DNA of 64,000 nucleotides, from NCBI GenBank assembly GCA_022702545.1, contig JAHRBC010000005.1, forward strand, positions 3,162,001-3,226,000, given 5' to 3'. The position numbers were made by a program, and so were the translations under genes. This document shows, one piece after another, positions 44,984 through 55,560 of this stretch. The number at the start of each line of letters is the position of its first letter. Positions within the stretch are counted from its first letter, which is position 1. The notes below the pieces were generated by a model. That model was not told the origin of the DNA. It searched no databases and was given only the letters and a program-made list of their open reading frames with translations. Source of the DNA: Phycomyces nitens. Lineage: Eukaryota; Mucoromycota; Mucoromycetes; Mucorales; Phycomycetaceae.

Positions 44984-47900
44984 ATGTCTTCTTCCAACAG
45001 TATTTACAACACCAAGTGCTATTGCACTGTATGCGGTGATAATGAAGAAGGATTCACCTATGTGACAAGAAGAACTGTCCAACATCATAACAAAAGAGCC
45101 AGAGTAGATGCAGTATTCACATCTTCAAGGGGTATTTTATTTAAAACAACAGAGTATACTTGTATATTAATATTATATTATAAATAAAGACTCTCAAAGA
45201 GAAATGATGGAAGTTGATTCTGAGTGTAAGAAATATATTTATTTAAATGTCAATGGTGTCTAACACACTATTATATTCTATATTTGTAGCTGTCATGACT
45301 TACCAACCTGGTCCTGTAGAAGAGGGCGGCCAAACAAATGTTCCTGTTTTGGAAATTGAGTCCATGCCTGCCAACGATGTCTCCATTGAGAATCGCGATG
45401 ATGACAATGAGATCTCGGTTGAGAATGACGATGCCGCCAGTGATGATGAAGATGTTGTTGAGCTTGAGCTTGAGGAGTTGGATGCCGAAGGTTTGTACAT
45501 AATCATTGAATAAAAGAAAAAGCCTGAAAAATTGAGTATTAATATTTTCTCTTTTTTTTTACAATAGCCCCTTTTGAAGCCCCTGGTATGCCTGAGAACC
45601 CAGTTCACAAGTTTATCGCCATCTTCACGGTCCTTTTTACATCCCGCTACGTGGTCAACAAGGGTTCCATTGTCTTGATCGAGTTCATCAATGAGCTCTT
45701 GAAGATTTACGAGCAGGATTTCCAGCTTCCAACAAGTCTTCTTGGGCTCCAAAGAATGACTGGATTTTCTGAGATATCCAAGGGAATCCACAGATTTGTA
45801 GCATGCCAAGATTGCCATCAAATCTACGATGAATGTATGACAGTTCCTCCCACCTGTGTGTTCCAGAAGCTTGGATCCAACTCTGTCTGCGGGTGTAAGT
45901 TGGTGAAGGAGTCGTCTGTTGGTGCCTTGGCCCCAAAAAGGGTGTTTGTCTATCAATCCGTCAAGCATGCTATGAAGACACTCTTTCTTCGCCCTGGCTT
46001 TGAGGCCAGAATCAGACACTGGAACTCAGATCTCAAGATTCCACAGACAATGTGCGATGTCTACGACGGCGCCATGTGGAAGGACGTCAAGGACATCAAC
46101 GGCGCCCAGTTTACAGCGGATCCGCGCTCCCTCATGTTGGCTCTCAACATCGACTGGTTCCAACCTTTCGATGGTGTGGTGTACTCTTGTGGTGCCATTT
46201 ATTTGGTCATCAATAATCTACCTCGGGAGGAGCGATTCAAGCCAGAAAACACCATCCTCGTTGGTCTTATGCCTGGACCAAAAGAGCCAAAGTCAGAGGA
46301 GATCAACCACTACCTGGAGCCGTTGGTAGATGAGTTGAACGAGCTCTATGTTGGAATGAATATTCCAACATTTGAGAGGCCAACTGGTGCCAGTGTCCGT
46401 GCTGCACTAATGATGGTGGCGTGTGACATCCCAGCAGCAAGAAAGACCAGTGGATTCACCGCCCACAACAGCACATGCGCATGCTACAAATGCAATCATC
46501 AGTTCTCTCGTCTGGAAGGCACAACCAGTGTAGATTTCCGCGGTTTCGAGTTTGCTGAGTGGAGGCTTGCGAGTGGTGCTGAAAACCGGGTGCATGCTGA
46601 GGTGTGGAAAAGTGCAAGTACATCCTCAGAAAGACATCAGCTGGAGGTCGAAAATGGTGTTCGATGGTCGCAGCTGCATCGTCTTGGATACTTTGATCTA
46701 GTACGTGGAACGATCATCGATCCCATGCACAATCTCTTTCTGGGCACGGCAAAAGAATGGTGGAAAAGTGGACTGCCAGTGGTCTGATCGTAGACAGGGA
46801 TCTTCGCGAGATGCAGAAGATAGCCGAGACCATGGTACTGCCTGTTGGCTACAGCATGCTGAAGACGAAGATTGGCAAGGGGTTCCCCAGGATGAAAGCT
46901 GACGAATGGAAGTCGTGGGTATTGGTGTACTCTCCGGTTTTGCTGAAGTACGTTCTTCCACCAGCAAACTTTGCCAACTGGATCGATTTCGTGGACGCAT
47001 GTCGTATTCTGGTCAAGCCAACAATAACGTATGATGATGTCGAGTCAGCTCACCTCCATCTCCAGCAATTCTGTCAATCGTGCGAAACGCTTTACCCTGC
47101 TACAATCCTCACCTGCAATATGCACCTGCACCTCCATCTTCGCGACACCGTTCGTGATTTTGGACCCGTGTACGGTTATTGGCTCTTTGGGTTTGAGAGA
47201 TTCAATGGCTTGTTAAAGAATATTAACACGAACAGAAGAGATGGGTTTGAGATGACCTATATGCGAAACTTCCTGGAAGATGCATACAAGAGTGACTATG
47301 TCAATGCTGTTTTTCCCAATTCGAGCCAAGTCCTCTTTTCTCCTGTTCTCCAGAAACTCACGTCCACCACACCCACCATCCTCTCCTCTCCCTCTACAAC
47401 CTACTGCACATTTGACTTGCAAGACTTTCTTCGACTCTCCAACGATGCAACAATTCTTGTCAAAGGCAATGAACCGCTCCCTCCGTCTGCATTTCCTCTC
47501 TTGACCAGTAAGCCTTCCTCAATAAGTGATGTCCACTATCCTTTTTTGTTGGAGTATTACAAGAAGCAGTATGACATTCCAGACCTAGTGGACTATCGTC
47601 ACGCCTCCCTCTCGCCGTTTTTCGTTGATAATCAGATTGGCAAACTGAAATCAATTGATATTCTAGGCCAAACATACGTTGGCAAGAATAGTTCTGTCAG
47701 TCGTGGGTCTTTTGTCCAGGCACTGTTCCTTGGCAGATACGGCGACCATGCAAATGCGTATACTGGCCAAATCCAGTATATGTTTACTCATTCCTTCATG
47801 CCACCAACCAACCAGACAATCTGCTCAAGTCATGGAATCCAGCACACCGAGCATGTTTTTGCATTTGTCCGATGGCTTCCTCTGTCTTCAGATAGATCAC

Positions 47901-48070
47901 GAGAAGACGATGGTGTGGACATTTGCCTGCCTGAATTTTCAGATGATGACTATCAGTGCATCCTGCCTGTTCATCGCATCTTGCTTGAGGTGGCCACTGC
48001 CAAATATACAAAGAACAATGAGACGACAACACTAGTCATTCCTCTGCCAAAAAGCAATATGCTTAAATAA
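44984..48070 (+). pseudogene. TnA-3 transposase, four exons, one frameshift
   Basis: Exons 44984-45131 (148 nt), 45190-45225 (36 nt), 45290-45490 and 45568-48070. Exon 1 has the Cys/His finger (CYCTVCGDN, TRRTVQHH), exon 3 is acidic. Exon 4 carries LNIDWFQPFDG, DIPAARKTSGF, CYKCNHQFSRL, IDPMHNLFLGTAK and FGFERFNGLLKN. At the A run 46751-46754 one base is missing relative to TnA-1 and TnA-2, so the frame shifts just after GTAK and the rest (46757-48070, WTASGLIVDRD to IPLPKSNMLK) is in another frame. Otherwise complete at about 960 residues; it is the most complete copy of the family. Confidence 0.9.
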
Positions 48071-48189
48071 ATAAATAAAAACATCTTTCCTCCAAGGCAA
48101 ACAATTTTACCTTCTAAGTATGTTATTAAGACAAACTGTAACAATCAGCTTAAGAAGAGATTTTTTTAATTTTTTAATTGTTTAATTTT

Positions 48190-49319
48190 TTATTCGTCAT
48201 CTCTGACAGTCCACTGTGGTGGTGGGGGGAGCATGCTGTCAGGGACTGGTTTGGTCACGACACTGTGGAAGCGTCTTTCCATCAGCTGTCGAGAATTGTT
48301 GCCCAAGTCGACACGGGCATACAAGTCAACCATTTCGAGGAAATGGTTGAACTAAAAGGACAATTAGTTTCTATTTATTATATTTCAAAAACAATAAACT
48401 TGGCTGGAAAACAATTTACCTCGTTGCTTCGCCAACTTGGGCGCTTGACGTGAACGATGCGCACACCTGGAGTCCCAGGTGTCTCATCACCAGACTCGCC
48501 ATCAGACATTGCTCCTTTCTGAATGAGATTGGAGCAATCCCTACCCATTGCAGCATCAATGGCAGCCTTGTTCTTGGCATAGGTAAGGCCACGGCGTTTG
48601 AGGTGCTATAGATCAATTGGTATTAATATTACTCTTAAAACTAAGCTCTGATTAGAATATAAAACACAACTTACATCACCCTCACGAGAAGAGCGCCGTG
48701 TCTTTGCCTTTGCGGCATCCCTCTTGCTAGAAGTCTGGGACTCCAGGTGACACCGACTGCGGAAGTGGTTGTGAACCTTTTCACGGATGTCACTGTTTCG
48801 CAACCTGGGGTCCCGAGACCTTTGCACCAGGAAGGCCATTAGGTTGTCCACCAACTCTTTATTTGGACTGTCGTTGAAGAAGACCTTGGTGTTCCACCTG
48901 GGCTTCCTGTTGTTGGCCTCAATTTCGGCCTGGTCATTCGACCTGAACCTTGGCGTCCACATGTAGCCATGAATAAGTCTCTATTTTATAGCATTAAATT
49001 AGTGAATTATTATTACTCTGTTACTTACAATCACTTCCGTGAGGTCCTTTGGTTTTGGCTCAGGAAGAACATTGCCAGTAGTGCTGACAACTGGGGCCAC
49101 AGCAACAGGAACCACTGGCCCAGCATTTGAAGGCTGACCAGTGTTGGTGTTGCCTCCAACATTGGTACCACTTTGGCCGTTCATGGTGGTATATGCTTGT
49201 TTGAGAAAGCCTACGTCGTTGCTTATTGTCAAGACAGTTTGCTTCATAGCAATTATCTCCTCCATCATCCGAGGATTCTCTGCATTGGGCTGAGGAGCGA
49301 GTGCGCGTCTGTTTGCCAT
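48190..49319 (-). CDS. TnA-3 accessory gene, four exons
   Basis: Exons 49319-49029, 48980-48675, 48605-48420 and 48351-48190, phase 0 throughout, 314 residues. Exon 1 starts MANRRALAPQPNAENP with a helical segment (MMEEIIAMKQTVLTI) and a Gly/Val/Pro-rich tail. Exon 2 (306 nt) has MWTPRFRSND, RWNTKVFFND, PNKELVDNLM and the VHNHFRSRC block. Exon 3 has MSDGESGDET and RPSWRSNE. It converges with the transposase, stops about 120 bp apart. Family not recognised. Identical exon phases and lengths with TnA-2 and TnA-4 show it is a stable part of the element. Confidence 0.84.
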
Positions 49320-50074
49320 TGTCTAAAGAATATTAAAATAGTCAGTGTCAATTATATTATACTGTGTCTGGATTTAATATAAATGATATTCTTTACTTGT
49401 AACTAAAAAGATAATAAGATGATGAGAACACAAAAGAGTGAGAAAGAACAAGTCAATTATACGAAAAGCATATTATATATTAATAGCCATATACATGGCT
49501 GTATCCAAAAAGACTTCTTGTAGACTATCAGAGTTGATATCGGCAATCAAAATTGTCCTTTATTAATTAACTAGTGAGTTGGTCTCTTTGGATAAAGAAA
49601 AAGACTTTGTAAAATTGGTTTTTATATATATATACTTTGGGTTTATTCTATAACACAATTAATATTACTATTCATTTAGCTTTAAATCTATTTGTCTATA
49701 TATTTTATTCTGTTTAAATTATACAGGCTCTTTAACAATAAACATTATCCATCTATCCCGAAAACCTTATTCTTTGAACCAAACGATTCTTGATAGTGTT
49801 GATTACACAGCTTTTTTTTCACATTGATTCTGCGCCTTTATTGTAAGCCCAAGAAAATAATAAACAGCAGACTGAAACCTAGCAAAGCATATTAATCGCT
49901 CAAGATATATTTTGGATTCCATCCATTACACCTATTCTGTCTCTATTTCAAATTCGATGTGGGCCCTTGTAATTAATCTCTCTTTTTCCCTATATCCGCA
50001 CCAATTTACTTTTCTCTTTACACTCCCATAAACACAGGCTGATTCCGATGCATCCTTTCCACATTGCCCATCCA
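49320..50074. other. TnA-3 accessory/array intergenic region
   Basis: AT-rich, no gene. Becomes C/T-rich from about 49930 toward the array, and probably holds its promoter. Confidence 0.4.
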
Positions 50075-50964
50075 GGTTAACAATCATCAGTTAAACTCTC
50101 TGTAATCTTATAATTTATTCTGACTCTCTCTCTTTCTATCAATCTTATAGACCTCTTTGACTCACACATCTCATTATATTATACTGTCATCGGGACCATG
50201 GTAAAAAGTCTTTTCAAATCAAAATTTTCCTTATCTGACTTTGTTTACTCTGCAATAGACCACCCCTGCCATTCACCCCATCTGCCTCTTCCATAATCTA
50301 CGGCTGCTATTATGATGGTAATGCCGTTTCTTGTTCTTTATACTTTTCTATAATATTATTTCCGTTTGCTCTTTTTATCTTATAGCCCTATTCCACCCGC
50401 ATGGCCTATTATATAGCACCATCATCAGTGCCCAGGTAAAAAAACTTTTTTGTGTCAAAAAAATAATTTTCTTTTCTAACGTTGCTTATTCTAATTTAGG
50501 CTATCACCATCACTGTCCACCCCATCTGCCTCTCTCATCATCTACGACTGGTTATCATAATGGTAATGCCGTTTCTTGGCCATTATTCTTTTCCATAATA
50601 TTATTCTGGCTATTTACTAATAATTTTCTATACTCTTAACAAGACACTATTATTGGCCGCCATATACCATCCCTCTACTATAATCACCAACTCTGTTTTT
50701 GGTATGTAAATAAATTTTTCTATCACTCAATTCACCCATATTAATTTATTTTATCCCATCTCTAGTCAATCCAATCATACAAGATGCCATGTCACACAAT
50801 TCAGCCCCTCTTTGTCCATTCTTATCCAATCTTTGCAATGTAAGTATAATATCCCTCGCATCTTGAATAGCACCCGCACTCTTGAATATATATCGCTAAT
50901 ATAACTTTTATTATATCAGAACACTACCGCAACCACCTAAATTGCCGCCAGACCCTATTTTCAG
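50075..50964 (+). other. TnA-3 divergent exon array (possible third gene)
   Basis: Exons 50151-50200, 50259-50317, 50386-50435, 50500-50562, 50644-50701, 50766-50839 and 50920-50964, with introns of 58-81 nt carrying GTAA/GTATG donors and TAG/CAG (one AAG) acceptors. The exon pair 50151/50259 is duplicated as 50386/50500. From 50260 a frame stays open through five junctions (PSASSIIYGC, then HPSTIITN, then NSAPLCPFLSNLCNNT) to a TAA in the last exon, about 110 codons; an upstream TGA spans the first junction. Matching exons of 59 and 74 nt and the same frame occur in TnA-4. It may encode a small protein or be a spliced RNA. Confidence 0.6.
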
Positions 50965-52267
50965 GTATTGTTCAGTAGAGAAGCACCCGATCCAAGTAGT
51001 ATCAAGTAGGCTGGTAGAAGCGGCAAGGATAGACCGTAATAGTATTAGAACTCGTGTATAGAACCATTCTATTCTTTCCAATAAACACAAATATAAACCA
51101 TAAACAACCTAATAAGTATGGGATATAAAATAATTGAGAGTATATCACTGGTCGAGAGTAATAAAGAGGATACCAAAATCAATAAATAATGGGCTATCTA
51201 CTGTAGGCAAAGTACCTTATACTACAGTTATGTGACTTCTCAAGGGTGTAGGCAAAGGAACCTCGCCATTCTATTTTTAATAGACTTATTGAATATAATA
51301 AAATTAAAACTGAGATTTGCATAGGTAATTCTGGTATTCACTTCAAGTTGACATATTAAGAATACTAACTCCCCTTACTAGCATCACCCCTAGTGGACTA
51401 AACACCAGTGTTTAGCGCGAAAATGCTCAGGCACCAAAGGTACCTTGTGCACTAGGCATTTGTTCACATAAACTCCAGTATATACCTTACCTTTGTCCAG
51501 GAATATACCTACCTATATACCAGTGTATATCAAATGGTTTTCCCAGTGATATATACTGGTATGCTATCCAAAACAATATGCTCGGTTTATTTGATTGCTT
51601 CATTCTCTGACCACAATATCTTTATAGCAATTGATGAAGACCAAAGGCCTTCCAAGTCATGACAGTGATTCACAACAAGATGCTCGGCACGCTGATTAAC
51701 AAGCATAATATATACTGGTATGCTACCCAAAACAATATATTCGGTTTATTTGATTGCTTCATTCTCTGACCACAATATTTTTATAGCAATCGGTGAAGAC
51801 CAAAGGCCATCCAAGTCATAACAACATGTTGTTGGCATCGTGTATAGATTGAGTAAAAGGTTTGTACCATATACGTTTTATAATATTAAATAGTATTTGC
51901 TTTTGGTATGTTTCTATATTATTATTATATATATTTTATTTTAATATTATTTGAAATAAATCGAAATTATAATAAAAAATAAACCATTATTTCAAATAAA
52001 TGGCAGTAAAAAAAGAATGGGTGCTAGTATATAAAGTAATATAAAAGAGAGGCTATAGTATATAAAGAAACGATTTTGGTTGGATAAAAAAAACGGTAGC
52101 TGTGCCTATTCCTGCCTCATAACTACCCTTTTTTTTTGCACTAAAAAAACGGTAACAGCTACCGAAATCGCCTTATACAGAGTCTTTACTACCGTTTTTT
52201 TTGGTGGGAAAAAATGGTAGTAATGCTACCAAAACGGTAGTTAGCTACCGTTTTTTCCGCCGTAGTG
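50965..52267. repeat. TnA-3 right end and CAC-3 repeats
   Basis: To 51548: TnA-3 subterminal sequence with CCAGTGTATAT-like internal echoes of the terminus. From 51549: parts of the 160-bp tandem repeat, then AACGGTAG subterminal motifs (52080-52262). No gene. Confidence 0.65.
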
Positions 52268-53119
52268 AGGGAGGAGATGGCAAAATCAATGGGATGATTT
52301 GCAGGAGAGGGAGGGATTGGGAGGGAAGCAAGGAGTTCTGATGGGATCCTAGGGCAGATGGCAAGATGACGGCGAGAGGTGTGGTCTGTCTCACATGCAC
52401 ATGAATGAGGGTTTCCGGGTATCCAACCCATTCGCCAACAAACAAGGCGACCATGTTCTACTCAGGAAGCAGGGAGGAACAGGATTGGGTCAACCCCAAG
52501 GTCAGGGCGACATGCTTGGATCAAGACTTGGGTGGTGTTGGAGAGGAAGGTGGCGAAAAGGGACACTCGATTGGAGTCAAGGTATTTTTGTATGGCGTTG
52601 ATGCTACGTATGTTGAGGGAAACTGGCATATCGAGAAGGAAAGGATGGTTGCTCAGTGGGACAAGGGAGGAATGGGAACAGTGGTGTTGGTGGAGGAGAG
52701 AAAGGAGACAGCAGGAAGGAAGGGTACGGGCCCAAAGGCAGAACTTGGTAACAAGAGTATCCTTGCAGAATCTCATGCTGGGTATATTACAGATGTGCTT
52801 CAACACAATAGTGGAGGACGTGGCATGCCCCCCAACTATCATGCGAAGACACTTATCTTGTATCAGTTCCAAGGCCTTGAAATCCTTTTCTAGGAGTGGG
52901 GCAATGGCCAGGCCATACTCGAACTTGGGACGGATGAATGTTTGGTATAACCAAGAGCTCAAGAGCAGAGAGAAACCAGAACTGCAGGCACCAATGGCGT
53001 GCATTGTGGCCATGGCAGCAAGGGTACCAGCTTGACGATGGGTTACAATGGAGGGGGAATGAATTCCCTTACTCCAGAACGGCATGCCAAGGTAGATAAA
53101 CTCATCCACTGCAGGGAGT

Positions 53120-55560
53120 GCATCTCCTTATTTTCTATCGTCTGATGTTTAAATTTGGAGGAATAGTGGCTTTTTCAGTGAAGGCTTGGCTGAGTTACTA
53201 GTTATTTTCTCTCAATTTCTTTTTATTTTTTTCTTTCTCGAATTCTTTATTAAAAATATTCAAAAATGTCCAACAACACTATTATCTATAACATTTCGAA
53301 CATCCAAAATGCTTTGATCAACTCATCAATTGAAGGCATTAAAATGCTTCCTTTGAATACAACAATCTCAGTAAAAGCCAGTGAATGGGAGCAGTGCCTT
53401 GGCCGCATGAATGCACTCTGCTCAACAAAGTGGACAGTAAATAGAAAACTTCAGGATCAAAGTTTAGTCTTTAGAGAGACTAGACAATGTCATCGTTCTG
53501 GAAAATATCAGCCTAAGTGTCAAATCCGTCTTGCGCAAAAGGACTCAAAGAGATGTGGGTGTACTGCTGCTTTGAAAATCAAGCAGTATAATGGCACCTC
53601 GATTGTTACCTTTTGCATGACAAAAGATCATATCAATCATGTTCCTGGAGAGCGCCAGGAAATCAGAACTTTGCCTTTGCCCTCTGAGGCAATCAAGATC
53701 ATTGAGGATCAGCTGAGAAGTGGAAGCAGCTGTAGAAACACAAGGATATCTACTCTTAGACAAATTGAAAACTGGGGTGTGGGTATCAGAAAGCCCAATT
53801 ATGAAGAGATTTACAATAGAATGAAGAAGGTTTGTTGGCAGTGATGTAAAGAAAAAGAGATTGAATTTAATAGTATGATACAAAATATAGATGGAAACAT
53901 TGTTATATATGTTTAACTCAAATGAGAAGACATCTTTGTCAATCTGGTTGAACGAAAAGCTGGCATCCCAGAATTATTCAATCTTTATTGGAAATCTCTT
54001 GGCATACTCAAACAACCAAGATCTCTTTGCATTTGGATTCCAGTCGCCAACACAAGTACAAATCATGAGTTTATCTCAATCATTTTGCTTGGATGCCACC
54101 CACGGAGTTTCCTGTAGAAGTACGGAGGTTATGTACTCCTTGGTTACCAAACACCCTGAAACCGGAAAAGGTTATCCTGTTGCATTTATGATCACAAATG
54201 ATCAAAGTGTTGGTCCCATCAACCAATGGCTTGTATATCTTCGCCAAACCAACCCCTTCAATCCATTGGCAATCACGATTGACTGTTGTATTGCCGAAGC
54301 CAATGCAATCACCTCTGCATTACCACAAACATCGATTCACTACTGTGAATTTCATGTCCTTCGTGCTTGGCAACATAACCTTGACAGTAAAGTCAAGCTA
54401 GATGGATCATTTACAACGCAACAGCTGGCAGAGTATAAGCAAAGCCTGAAGAACAGTTTGAAAAGTATTCTTGTTGAGTCAAATGAAGCAATCTTCATAA
54501 CGAAAATTGGAGAGTTTAAAAGAATGATCCAAGATCAACCTGAATTTCTAAGATATTTCGAGAGAAAATAGACAGGAAGCGAAAATATATTGAGAAGATG
54601 GGGACGTCCTTTTGTTCAGCAGCACCACCAAAGATACTTGACAAACAACTACATTGAATCATGGCACAACCAACTGAAAGTCATTTATTTCAATCGCGCA
54701 AGAATCAGAAGATTGGACCGTCTTGTCTTTATCCTGACCAATGATGTTGAGTTCTACTATGAACAAGAGGTTGAAAGACTTAATTTCAGCAATGGAAGAA
54801 TGGGTCCTGTTGAAAACGAGCTTTCAAGAAACTCCTTTGCTGCCTCCCAAATCGAAGAGGACATACTCCCTTCTATGATCATTAACCCTTTGGGTGAGAT
54901 TAGTAATAGTATGGATGACTCTCATGGTGAGTGGCAAATCAAGTCTTTTTCAACAGAAAATCAATGGTATACTGTCATGATTGAACATGGGTTGATCCAA
55001 AAGTGTTCTTGCCCCAGTTTCCACCGTCGCCAACTGCCATGTAAGCATATGTACCTGCTCAAGCGATACAGTAAAGCAAATTTGGTATATCATGAGCAGC
55101 AAGACCATGCACACATGCAGTTGCAACAATCAGCCCAGAGTGTCAGAAATGAAGCTTTAGTGGATAACAATGTTGAGCAAAGAAATGGATTGCAAGATCC
55201 TAGCTTAGTAATCCAAAGTATTATGGCCAATGCAACAATATTGTATCATCAGAGAGAAGATTTGGAGAGATTGAGGAGCATTCCAGGTGTGGATATTTCT
55301 AAGTTAGAGATGGTAGACAGGTTACTGTTTGATGCATTAAAGCATGTTGATGACTTGAAGAATGAAAACTCTCTTCATTTCCAAAATATAAATACTCAAC
55401 GTTAATAAAAATCAATCTTTTTCATAATAGGTTTTGTAACAAAAAGTATTTAAAAAATGTAAATAGATCACACTACAAGAATTTGTAAAAGTAAAAGCTG
55501 TCACAAGTTCCTGTTATTCCTCCAAATTTAAACATCAGACGATAGAAAATAAGGAGATGC
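53120..55560 (+). mobile_element. MULE-2, complete Mutator-like element
   Basis: 2441 bp with inverted ends of about 46 bp starting GCATCTCCTTATTTTCTATC, and 8-bp duplication CAGGGAGT (53112-53119 and 55561-55568). It sits inside LINE ORF2. The first 15 bases of the terminus are shared with MULE-1, the rest differs. Confidence 0.95.
53266..55405 (+). CDS. MULE-2 transposase, two exons, in-frame TAG
   Basis: Exon 1 53266-53829 (188 codons), intron 53830-53890 (GTTTGT to ATATAG), exon 2 53891-55405. Same domain order as MULE-1: Cys/His region (CGCTAAL, DHINHVPG), D in CLDATHG, D in TIDCCIAEANA, CEFHVLRAW, E in NNYIESWHNQL, SWIM finger (KCSCPSF, PCKHMY). The proteins differ at roughly one residue in six in exon 1 yet share the exact exon-intron structure and an in-frame TAG, here at 54569-54571. 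Downstream of the TAG the frame stays open for 278 codons with no ATG near its start. Without readthrough the third catalytic residue and SWIM finger would be lost. Confidence 0.87.

Larger units (their letters stand above)
44741..51548 (+). mobile_element. TnA-3, complete CACTA-like element
   Basis: 6808 bp, starting CACTGGAAAAACGG and ending GGTTTTCCCAGTG, with 3-bp duplication ATA (44738-44740 and 51549-51551). The target is one unit of the 160-bp repeat of CAC-3; the related units at 13270-13740 show the uninterrupted sequence in reverse. Order: transposase (+), accessory gene (-), divergent exon array (+). Confidence 0.93.
35881..52267 (-). mobile_element. CAC-3, inverted CACTA-type element with two guests
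   Basis: On the minus strand it starts CACTACGGCGGAAAAAACGG (ending GTAGTG at 52267). With the Merlin element (about 36566-43045) and TnA-3 (44741-51548) removed, it is the reverse complement of most of CAC-2 without the MULE. The distal end is missing: homology to CAC-2 stops where TnA-1 begins at 35880, at the CAC-2 position near 18593. The start abuts the truncated 3' end of the LINE. Confidence 0.8.

Noticed and set aside
54515..54571. The shared MULE TAG being a 3' splice acceptor
   Set aside because: MULE-2 has a 58-nt GTTTAA-to-TAG candidate, but MULE-1 lacks a matching donor, and the segment encodes a conserved PEFL-YFERK stretch in both copies.
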